This document shows positions 10,209-17,653 of a stretch of DNA of 20,954 nt, in pieces. Numbering within the stretch: the first letter of the stretch is position 1; every line of letters begins with the position of its first letter. The stretch spans positions 1 to 20,954 of the forward strand of contig JADGJG010000400.1 in assembly GCA_027596195.1 (NCBI GenBank). Direction: 5' to 3'. The translations under genes and the position numbers were made by a program. Origin of the DNA: Podochytrium sp. JEL0797 (lineage: Eukaryota; Chytridiomycota; Chytridiomycetes; Chytridiales; Chytriomycetaceae). The notes beneath the pieces were generated by a model. The model saw only the letters and a list, made by a program, of their open reading frames with translations. It was not told the DNA's origin and searched no databases.

Positions 10209-10241
10209 TTCTGAAACTCAAAAAAAAAAAAAAATTAACTG
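10209..10241. promoter_or_regulatory. 33-bp divergent spacer with an A15 tract
   Basis: Only 33 nt separate the FCF1 ATG (minus) from the ATG of the 49-codon gene (plus). An uninterrupted A15 tract occupies 10220-10234. Poly(dA:dT) tracts are known to exclude nucleosomes in fungal promoters; use as a shared core promoter is inferred. Confidence 0.65.
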
Positions 10242-10391
10242 ATGCTCCCCGACTTCAAGGCCATTTTCAGAGATACGCGAAGCCCAGAGGAACAGCGAAG
10301 TGTTTCGAACGCCGCCGTCTTCAAACTCGTCGCTTTCTTAGGCTTTGTCATTTCATTCAACGTGTTGCGCAAGTCAGTGGCTACCCAGTGA
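10242..10391 (+). CDS. Small single-TM protein, 49 aa (TOM small-subunit-like?)
   Basis: A 49-codon reading frame starting MLPDFKAIFRDTRSPEEQ, followed by one hydrophobic helix at about residues 25-42 (AVFKLVAFLGFVISFNVL), then RKSVATQ and TGA. The size, acidic/basic N-terminal helix and C-terminal membrane anchor resemble small mitochondrial outer-membrane translocase subunits (Tom5 or Tom6), but I see no decisive motif, so this is only a suggestion. In favour of reality: it fills an otherwise empty gap in a dense region, its ATG sits 33 bp from that of FCF1 across an A-rich spacer, and the frame contains no stop. A downstream intron with donor GTCAGT at 10369 could replace the last few codons. 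Confidence 0.5.
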   Translation: MLPDFKAIFRDTRSPEEQRSVSNAAVFKLVAFLGFVISFNVLRKSVATQ

Positions 10392-10502
10392 CTTGGTCAG
10401 TCCGGCTCTGCATCTGTCTCCCTAGAACACTCTCTCTTGCTCTCCTGTCGCATGATCGGCCCTCCCTTCCATCTAGAATAAAAAACCATTCAAAAATCAG
10501 CC

Positions 10503-11552
10503 ATGTCCAAATCGCTTTGGAACCGCCTCCGACCGAACCTCGCCATGATCTTCTGCGCTATAGGAGCAACGCTCTACATACATCTCACAACCATGTTTGG
10601 CGTCTTGATTCCGTGGCTGCGGCCCTTCAAATCGATTGTCGACACGTTGCTTTTTGCTTTGTTCAACGTCCCTTGTGTCCTCCTGCTCATGAGCTATTAT
10701 CTCTGCATCACGATTGATCCAGGATCTGTGAATCCTTATTATTCGCCTCCACCAATCTCCTCGGCGCAACTGATGCCAATTCAAGACATCACCGTCGACG
10801 TCAACCCGTCCAACGACACCCTCACACCTCGCTTGTGTCACACATGCAACATCCCCAAACCCCCTCGCGCTCACCATTGTCGCCAATGCAACCAATGTAT
10901 TCTGCGCATGGACCATCACTGCACCTGGATATCCGGATGTGTGGGGTTCCACAACCAAGCGCATTTCATTCGATTCCTGTTTTGGACATGTGTTTCGTGT
11001 TGGTGCTGTGTGATTGTGCTTGTTGCAAGACTGGAAGTGGTCTTGTCTGGGATCGTTCATGGGGGGAAAGAGGCGGAGCTCGGGTCGGGCGGTTTGGTGA
11101 TTGTGTGCATGAATCTGGTGCTTTTGACGCCGATAAGCTCGATTGTGACAATGTTGCTGTACAATCAGGTGCGTTCGTATTTCGTCCCGGCTTTGATTAT
11201 TATCTGGGTTTTAATTCGTGAATTTCTCCAGGCGCATTTGCTTTTCACGAACCAGACAACTATCGACAACCTGCATCAAAACAGAATATCTTCGTTTTCC
11301 TATTCAGGCAGACGCGTGGAACTCTGCATGAATGTGTACGATTTGGGCTCGTGGGTCGATAACGCGACTCAAATACTGGGAGATGATTGGATCTTTTGGT
11401 TGATTCCTAGGATTCAAGACTTTGTGACCTTGAACGGTGGCGAGTCGTTGAAGGGTCGACGAGACTGCGCGTTGCTGGGCGATGAAGAAGTGTGGCGCGA
11501 GGCGGGACATTGGTTTCCGATCGGGAATGCGGCAAGGAAAGAACTGCGTTAG
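10503..11552 (+). CDS. DHHC-type protein S-palmitoyltransferase
   Basis: Membrane enzyme that transfers palmitate to cysteines of substrate proteins. Exons 10503-11168 and 11232-11552; 328 aa spliced. Layout: TM1 about 12-35, TM2 45-68, the conserved DPG turn (IDPGSV, 71-76), cysteine-rich domain 112-151 (CHTC, AHHCRQCNQC, catalytic DHHC at 137-140, GCVGFHN), TM3 and TM4 at about 157-180 and 198-221, and NQTTID (229-234), a conservative form of the TTxE motif. C-terminal LCMNVYDLG matches the family's post-TTxE NxYDLG segment. Two deviations from the common pattern: Thr rather than Pro follows DHHC, and the TTxE glutamate is Asp. Intron 11169-11231 is 63 nt, stop-free and in frame; removal brings LLYNQ next to AHLLFTNQTTID, which fits the family spacing. 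Substrates and membrane location unknown. Confidence 0.92.
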   Translation: MSKSLWNRLRPNLAMIFCAIGATLYIHLTTMFGVLIPWLRPFKSIVDTLLFALFNVPCVLLLMSYYLCITIDPGSVNPYYSPPPISSAQLMPIQDITVDVNPSNDTLTPRLCHTCNIPKPPRAHHCRQCNQCILRMDHHCTWISGCVGFHNQAHFIRFLFWTCVSCWCCVIVLVARLEVVLSGIVHGGKEAELGSGGLVIVCMNLVLLTPISSIVTMLLYNQVRSYFVPALIIIWVLIREFLQAHLLFTNQTTIDNLHQNRISSFSYSGRRVELCMNVYDLGSWVDNATQILGDDWIFWLIPRIQDFVTLNGGESLKGRRDCALLGDEEVWREAGHWFPIGNAARKELR

Positions 11553-11673
11553 AGCAAGTGGAAGACTAAAGAAGGATTCACGCATATCATTATTGTTGTT
11601 GGCTTGTACCTGGCTTGTGACTTGGCGCCGAGATCCAAAAAAAGAATCGAGAAATCACAACCATTGCTCAAAC

Positions 11674-12517
11674 ATGCCGTCCATCTTCAACTTCAAAGAC
11701 CAATACTGCGCTTACGCCGAATACCACAACAATAACACCAACAAGATCATCCACACCATCTTTGTGCCGACTCTGATCTGGACCGGGCTTGTGTTGACAA
11801 CAGTGTATCTCGGCGCTCCGATTTCAGCGTCTCCGTTGGATGCTTACGGCATCGTCGTCAACATTTCCCTCATCAATACCATCATCTATTCGACGTATTA
11901 TGTGCTGTTGCATCCCGTCATTGGAACTTTTGCTGCGGGAATGATTTGGGCGGCGTATTTCACTTCGAACGCATTTGTCGCCCATGGGCTCGAGTGGACC
12001 GGGGTTAGTTGATCGCATTTTTGAGTCTGTATCGAACAGCTGATTAAGCAGCATCCAGATTGAACCGGGCGTTCTTGCTCTTGGGATGCACGTCGCGGCG
12101 TGGATTTTCCAATTCGGTAAGCGCCCCCTTCCGCGACAGCTGAGCTTGTAATTCGATCTCTGATATCCCTTATAAATTAAGTTGGACACGGAGTGTATGA
12201 AAAGCGCGCCCCCGCGTTGCTTGACAACTTGTTGCAAGGTGTGTGGCGCTTCATTTGATTGATGGCACTGCCAGCTAGTTCCAGTTCCCAATTGAGCAAA
12301 CTGCTTATTAGCTCTCGTCTTGGCATTCATGTTTGTCTGGACACACGCGTTGTTTGATCTCGGTTTCTATCCGCAAATGGCCAAGGAATTTCAAGCCGAG
12401 ACGGATCGTCGCGTTGCTGTGGTGCGTATTTCATTATTTTGCACTCGGATACGATGTCGTAATTCTCGATATTTTCGTTGCTTCCAGTTCAGAAAGAAGC
12501 AAAAGAAGAACAAGTGA
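11674..12517 (+). CDS. Mpo1-like 2-hydroxy fatty acid dioxygenase (DUF962), copy 1
   Basis: Family of ER membrane Fe(II) dioxygenases; yeast Mpo1 carries out alpha-oxidation of 2-hydroxypalmitate in phytosphingosine breakdown. Exons 11674-12003, 12059-12116, 12182-12238, 12312-12421, 12488-12517; 194 aa, the usual single-domain length. It opens MPSIFNFKDQYCAYAEYHNN, with the conserved YH and the second histidine in IIHTIFVP, four or so membrane helices, then GMHVAAWIFQFVGHGVYEKR with further conserved histidines, APALLDN and WTHALFDLG. Exons 2 and 3 are exactly 58 and 57 nt, as in the adjacent paralogue. The last intron (12422-12487) is not present in that paralogue; the final exon encodes only FRKKQKKNK, a lysine-rich tail consistent with an ER membrane protein. 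Same strand as the DHHC gene, 121 nt downstream. Confidence 0.92.
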
Positions 12518-12559
12518 TTGGCGGGGTGGGATTCTCTTTCCCCTCGTTCGCGTTTTGTC

Positions 12560-12565
12560 AATAAA
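12560..12565 (+). terminator. Candidate poly(A) signal of Mpo1-like copy 1
   Basis: AATAAA 43 nt after the stop codon, inside the 210-nt gap before the next gene on the same strand. Confidence 0.5.
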
Positions 12566-12727
12566 TTCTATCATTTTCTTCCTCTTCACATTTTCTACAA
12601 ACGCAAATATTCAAAGAGTGGGATAAGATTGGGATCTCCATCCAATCTCCCTCCCTCATCTCCAAAATCTCCACCAAAACAAGCGAACGCACTCTCGCCG
12701 CACCAACGCTTGCCTGTCCCCTAGACC

Positions 12728-13888
12728 ATGTCCTTCCCAAACACGTATCACGAGTTCCACACCACCTCCCACCCCCACCACGACATTGTCTACACCCAAA
12801 AGAACTCGGAGAACTTTACGCACGAGATCTTGGCCGGCGCAGCCGGTTTCGAGGCGATGCGCTTGCTCGAGGACCACATGGCGAAAGTGAATGGGATCCC
12901 GCAAGGTGTGTTGCGCGGGCCGTTTGGGGTGTTTTTGAGTGTTGATCCACGATCAAAGGTTCGAACCACCAACTCTTTCGCGAACTCCTCGCCGCTTTCG
13001 CGGCCGCTGAGATTGACAGAATCATTGAGCAACACAACCTCCAATCCTCGGGCTACAATGTTGAAAAGATGAAGCAAGATGCAAAGGCGAACGCCCTCAA
13101 GCACTACGAAGGGAGTTACGGCAAACAACCCACAGGACTCGCTGCTTTCCTTGACTTCCGCTGTCAATACGGACAATACGCCGAATACCACAACAACAGA
13201 ATCAACCAGATCATCCACACAATCTTTGTTCCGATCCTGATGTGGTCTGCTTTCGCCATCACGAGCTGCCTCTCCCCCGTGTTCTCTCCGTGGCCGTTGG
13301 ACGCGTTTGGGGTTCCATTGAACTTGACTGTCTTTTCGGCGACTGCGTATTCGGTTTATTATACGGTTCTTGATCCGATTATTGGCGGTGCGGCTGGATT
13401 GGTGGTGTTTGGGATGTTGGTTTCTGCTGATTGGTTTGTGGCCGATTGTCAGAGCGTCACGGGGGTGAGATTCCGTCTATTCTTTGACTTTCTCGTGTCT
13501 CATCAATTTGGAATAGATTGATCCGTTGGTCCTCGCGGCGGGGATCCACGTCGCTTCATGGATCATTCAATTTGGTAACCCTTCGGTTAGACACCATCGG
13601 AATTCTAACACTCTGATCATAAGTTGGCCACGGTGTGTTTGAAAAACGCAGTCCCGCCATTTTAGACAACCCGATCCAACGTGAGTCCGTTTTCTCGAAA
13701 AGCTTCTCTCTAAAACCCAATACAATCTTTTTTCAATAGCAATTGTCCTTGCCCCTTTGTTTGTATGGACTCATGGTCTCTTTGATCTCGGACTTTTCGC
13801 AGGCTTGAAGGCCGAGTTACAAAATGACGCGAATCGTAGGATCGCGGTGTACAAGGCGTCGCTCGTCAAGTCCAAGAAGGAAGAGTGA
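12728..13888 (+). CDS. CipC/DUF3759-Mpo1/DUF962 fusion protein
   Basis: One continuous gene model joins two families. Exons 12728-12905, 12959-13464, 13517-13574, 13624-13680, 13740-13888; 315 aa. Residues about 20-115 look like the fungal CipC stress-response domain (DUF3759): SENFTHEILAGAAGFEAMRLLE, then LFRELLAAFAAAEIDRIIE and AKANALKHYEG. From about residue 121 an Mpo1-type dioxygenase follows: FLDFRCQYGQYAEYHNNRINQIIHTIF split by no intron from the CipC part, then GIHVASWIIQF, VGHGVFEKRSPAILDN and WTHGLFDLG, with the conserved histidines kept. The join lies inside exon 2 (506 nt), so it is not an artefact of splice choice. Three intron positions and phases coincide with copy 1; the final intron of copy 1 is absent here. 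The protein ends in VKSKKEE. Function of the fused CipC part is unknown. Confidence 0.88.
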
Positions 13889-14510
13889 ATTTCGTTTTGT
13901 TGATATAAGCCTCATTTATTTTTCGATAAAGATCTCATATTCGGTGAAATGTTGTGAAGAGCAAGGTGTCACAAATTTCGCACAAATTTCCTGAATTTGA
14001 TTATCCGACTCCAAAACGGGTTTCGGGAGTTCTCACAGCCCGTAAGAAGGATCTCTTAAACCGACGTGCCGCCTGCGACCGAACTTGGAGGAATTGGGTT
14101 GAGCGACCCACTCCTGTTTCTCAATCCCGCTAAAAGCCATGGACGGCAGCTAGATGAGGAATGGAAATCTTTGTCTCGTTCAGAGAGAACAAGATGCTTC
14201 AACTTTTGAACAAGCACTGACAACCTGGAAGAGTTGAGCCAACCACTCCACACCCCTCCTGTTTTTGCGCTCTTGCGTGTCGCATAACGCACAAGCTCGT
14301 TGCCGAAAACGAAAAAAACGCGCCTCTCTTCTTAAGGGAGCGGTCCGCGACCACCTCACATTCTTGACGGCTCTCTGACCACTCTCAAAAGCGCTGTTCC
14401 GCGTCGGCAATGAAGGGGGTGATGAAAAGGGTCCCATTGCGAGAAAAATCAGCCGCCAATCCAACACAAAACAACCCCTTCGCGCGACCAAGCACCCTGG
14501 AATGGCAAAG
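13889..14510. other. Intergenic region before the polyQ gene
   Basis: About 620 nt with no supportable gene. It holds the 3' UTR of the CipC-Mpo1 fusion (no AATAAA seen; an ATTTATTTTTCGATAAAG stretch lies about 25 nt after the stop) and upstream promoter sequence. Two loosely similar pieces, both containing GTTGAGC, ACC and ACTCC and followed by CTCCTGTTT, occur near 14098 and 14231; they are too weak to call a repeat with confidence. Confidence 0.5.
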
Positions 14511-14517
14511 TATAAAA
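14511..14517 (+). promoter_or_regulatory. TATA box (TATAAAA)
   Basis: TATAAAA 71-77 nt upstream of the ATG at 14588, the best core-promoter element in the window. Together with the strong preference for C-ending codons in the gene behind it, it suggests a highly or conditionally expressed gene; expression is inferred. Confidence 0.65.
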
Positions 14518-14587
14518 CGAGGCCATTCCCCCAAATCGCCTTCTTTACTTCACTCTTGAACCCCTCAAAAACCAAACAAAGCCCAAC

Positions 14588-15946
14588 ATGTTCTCCTCCC
14601 GCATGAACTTTGCCGACCAAGCCGACTGGTGCGACTCTGGTGTCCTCGCTGCCAAGCAGAGATTGGCTGCCTCGGGCCGCTTGCCATGGGTCGCTGGTCA
14701 AGACAGTTGCCTAACCGGGTATTCCCAAGGCGGATTCGAGTCGCGTGGAGAGTTCGGTCCTCTCGGATACCCAAGATTCGGTGGCGCGTACGGTCGTCAG
14801 GTAACCCCTTTTCTCCCCTTTGACCCCTGCAACTATTAATTTCCCATGCGCAGAACGTTGGTGGCTTCAACATCCAGAACCTCCTCCAGCAGCAGCAGCA
14901 GCAACAACTCTTTGACGACTTGGAATGCTCCACCGGCGGTTACAACCACCCTCTCCTCGCCAACCACCCACTTCTCAACGCTGCCGTCAACCGCTTCCAG
15001 CACGGAGACCACCCACTCCTGGACCGCGCCTTCCCTCTCGTTGGTGCTGCCGTGAACCGCGTCCAGTCTGTCAAGGCCAACATTGTGGACGAGCTCGTGC
15101 AGGACCGTCACCGCGATGAGATTCAGGTTGGTTTGTTGCTCCTCGACGTACTTCTGTGCATCCAAATCCGTCTGCGATAGACGGCGCTGCACCTGGGATC
15201 GTTCTCGGGTCGCTCAGACGTTTCTGGGCTTGGCCAAGTCGTACTTGGCTGGTCTGATTAAAAAAACGGCGTTCCGCCGCAGACCCCCAACCACTTCCCA
15301 CTGGCTCCCACTAGGAAGTTTGATGAACACCACCAACTACCCCCTTCCCCACTCGTTCCACTCCCCCTTCCCAACACAGGCCCACCTCATCAAGCAACTC
15401 ATCCGCAAGTCCTCCACGACCCGCAACAGTCATTTCGGAGCTCCTCGCTGAAGACGCCATCATGGACTACGTGACGGATTCCTGTGTCAAGAACCTCCTC
15501 AACCGCCATCATGGATTATGCGACGGATTCCATGATCAAGAACCTCCTCAACGACTCTCTCGCGAACCGCAACGCCGACCACATCATTTTCGACTTGGCC
15601 TCGGGAAGACCCCACTTGCCCCACCCGGAGCAGAAGGCCATTGCTGAGCGCGAGGTGTGTGTGTTTCATTCCCGCTTATGCTCTGATTTGCAAGCCAATT
15701 AACGCGCTTTTTTTTGTTCAATCGAAACAGAACTTCATCAAGGACCAGATTCGCCTCAAGGGTGTCCAGCGCTTCACGGCCCCATACGCCAACAAGAGAA
15801 TCGTGACGGACCAAGCCGTCGCCAACTTGTTGGACACTCTCGCCAAGGCCCAGCAAGTCGGGTACGGATCGTACGTCACTCCTTCTGGAATCCAGTACGG
15901 TCCAGCTTGTGACTCTCAGCAGCAGCAGCAGCAGGCGTGGTTCTGA
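14588..15946 (+). CDS. Unrecognised polyQ-containing protein with a disrupted or complex middle
   Basis: Not a family I recognise. Clear exons: 14588-14800 (71 codons, MFSSRMNFADQADW...), 14854-15126 (91 codons) and, at the 3' end, 15731-15946, with a clean intron 15655-15730 before it. Exon 2 has seven glutamines and an internal repeat of about 18 residues (NHPLLANHPLLNAAVNRF / DHPLLDRAFPLVGAAVNRV). The C-terminus is six glutamines then AWF. Codons are strongly C-ending throughout. In the middle, C-ending codons follow frame 2 (about 15319-15427, NTTNYPLPHSF...LIKQLIRKSS), then frame 0 (VISELLAEDAIMDY), then frame 1 (AIMDYATDSMIKNLLN... to 15654), around a 49-nt tandem duplication. An 83-nt intron 15409-15491 (weak donor GTCCTC) would restore one frame; otherwise two +1 shifts break the gene. 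The boundary between 15127 and about 15319 is unresolved (acceptors at 15217, 15283, 15314 or 15379 possible). Confidence 0.6.
14887..14907 (+). repeat. CAG/CAA repeat encoding polyQ in exon 2
   Basis: Five CAG followed by two CAA codons, in frame, giving seven glutamines. A second glutamine run encoded by pure CAG sits at the C-terminus of the same gene. Confidence 0.9.
15456..15553 (+). repeat. Imperfect 49-nt tandem duplication
   Basis: Copy 1 is 15456-15504 and copy 2 is 15505-15553; about 41 of 49 positions match. Both encode AIMDY(V/A)TDS(C/M)(V/I)KNLLN, but because 49 is not a multiple of three the second copy is read one frame later. Two of the differences are synonymous and others exchange hydrophobic residues, so both copies may have been under protein-level constraint. 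Confidence 0.85.
15917..15934 (+). repeat. CAG6 repeat at the C-terminus of the polyQ protein
   Basis: Six in-frame CAG codons immediately before the final AWF residues. The antisense reading gives a polycysteine run, which is a shadow. Confidence 0.9.
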
Positions 15947-16322
15947 GTGTGATTGGTACCCACTTCACGTGTTGTTCCTCTTCTCTTTGGTCTCATTTTC
16001 TTGTTTTGATGCTCCCTGTGTTTAATGCCCTTCCTTTTGAACTGAATAAACAATGGCGGTGACCTTCCCTTCATGCGGTCATTGCGGCTTGCACCTACCC
16101 GCCTCACAGCTTCAGCACCCGTTTCATCCACCAATGAAGAGAAGCAGATATTGGGTCGCTCAACAGCTTGTGCGGAGCGTCGAACTGTTTCTTTCTCGGC
16201 AGACCAAAACACACGATAGATTCTTGGAACCGACCGCAACAAGCTGTCCATCCGAAAGAACAAGGATTTTGTCATAATCGAAGAGGGTGTTCAATCTATG
16301 AGCAACACAAGTTACATTATAA
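15947..16322. other. Convergent intergenic region
   Basis: 376 nt between the stop codons of the polyQ gene (+) and the 7TM receptor (-). It contains the polyQ gene's poly(A) signal and presumably the receptor's 3' UTR (an AT-rich TTATAATTATAATGT stretch on the minus strand begins at the receptor stop). No further gene was supportable. Confidence 0.55.
16045..16050 (+). terminator. Candidate poly(A) signal of the polyQ gene
   Basis: AATAAA 98 nt after the stop codon at 15946, preceded by a T-rich stretch. Confidence 0.55.
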
Positions 16323-17301
16323 TTATAATTCTAAAACGCCTAGTGGGTGGTCAATTTCCTTTCGAGGCCGTACGCAACGTCCAATTGCCGCCCTCACGTC
16401 CCTCCGAAAATACAACACCAAACCCGGCGTCACCACCGCATCCACTGTCGACACCAAATCCGTCACAGCCGACCCGACCAACACGACCCTATCATCCAAA
16501 ACGCACACCAAATTCAAAGTCTGGAACACCATCGAAGGGGTATACAAGAACAAAATGCTGCTCGACATGATGATGCAGTTGGTGAGGATCCGGAAACGCA
16601 GAACCTCTGGATCGATGAAAAGGCCTGTCGCGTTTTGGAGGCGTTTCGTTGCGAAGCAGTATGTGCTCGCGTACAGCCAACAAGTTAGGAAAACGCTGCC
16701 GCCCATCAAGGGGGAGAAGCAGGCCACCCAAATGGTGTGTTGAAGTGGAGACAATGGTGCCAAAATATTGGTGCTCGGCTGTCGTGAAGGAAACCATTTA
16801 GCGATAAGATTGCAAGGGCGAGCGACGAGCCATCCTCACCGAAGTCGCGAATGCCCACACAAACACAGCCGAAGCAGCGAGAAATAACATCCACATGATC
16901 CGAAACGGTTGCCGCGTCAACTTGACCCCGAGTTCGGGAGATTGAATGGAATCGCTCCTGTCCATCGCCAACGCTAGATTCGTGAAATAAATCGCCAGCA
17001 CGATGCTGCTCGCAAGGCAAGCAAACACGCGGGTTTCCGTTTCGGAAAAGCTGATGAGTCTGAAGAGGAAGTGAGCCGCATTGAGCAACCCTGCGACCAG
17101 CACTACGAGCAGGAGGAGGACCATGATCCGGTCCATCCGAGACACAATGAGTGTCTTTCGTTTTGATACCATTGCCGATAAGACGACAGCGTTCAGAAGA
17201 GATCCTGCGAGTAGGAAGCCAGCGGAGGTGTAAGCGTAGTAGAAGCCGGGGTTCCATTGTGGAGACTCGGGGCGATCGAAGAAGGTTGCATTGAGCGTCA
17301 T
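16323..17301 (-). CDS. Seven-transmembrane rhodopsin-like (class A type) receptor
   Basis: Probable G-protein-coupled receptor. Minus-strand exons 16840-17301 and 16323-16778 (intron 16779-16839, GTGAGG...GACAG); 305 aa. Predicted helices at about 20-44, 58-82, 92-113, 133-154, 167-196, 216-242 and 256-278. A glycosylation sequon (NAT) lies at residue 4 in the short outer N-terminus. MDRSD at the end of TM3 sits where class A receptors have DRY; LYTP in TM6 stands in for CWxP, and TPGLVLYFRRDVRAAI in TM7/helix 8 for NPxxY. TM7 has no lysine at the retinal position, so it is not an opsin. Start chosen at MTLNATFF; an in-frame ATG at 17439 would add 46 residues without a signal peptide. Ligand and G protein unknown. 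It is divergent from the SDR gene, 352 nt away. Confidence 0.72.
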
Positions 17302-17653
17302 GGCATGGGCGCGGACTTTTAATCTCCATAAAGAAACTGGGGCTCTCAATTTATTGTTTGAAAACGACAACCCCATTTCAATACGGAGAAAACAATGCGG
17401 GAAATCTGTATTCCAGACGCGTTCCGATGCCTGCGCCATGCAATTGACGAATGTTTTGCTTCCCTGTGGGAGGAATAATTTTGGATTACAGTGTCGTTAT
17501 TCTCATCAATTTCTTTTTATTCTTTTTTATGATGCACGAAAGCTTGGACAATTCAATATCAGCGGAATTCGTTGATTGGGTGATTGGGTGCAAGAGTGTG
17601 ATTTGCAATTCCGAAGCAGAATCCATCTCCCGAAACCTCCCGAAACTCCTGCG
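17302..17653. other. Divergent intergenic region between the receptor and SDR genes
   Basis: 352 nt with only shadow reading frames; should carry both promoters. A T-rich tract (TTTCTTTTTATTCTTTTTTATG) lies at 17510-17531. No TATA box was identified with confidence. Confidence 0.5.

Noticed and set aside
10497..11060. 187-codon minus-strand frame opposite the DHHC gene
   Set aside because: Shadow of the strongly conserved palmitoyltransferase exon; composition is that of an antisense frame.
13069..13521. Independent Mpo1 gene starting at the ATG at 13069
   Set aside because: The conserved CipC-like LFRELLAAF segment lies upstream in the same exon and frame, and the splice 12905/12959 joins it to a matching N-terminal part, so a fusion is better supported.
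15916..16275. Minus-strand frame between the polyQ gene and the receptor
   Set aside because: Arg-rich with a polycysteine end produced by the antisense CAG repeat; no recognisable domain.
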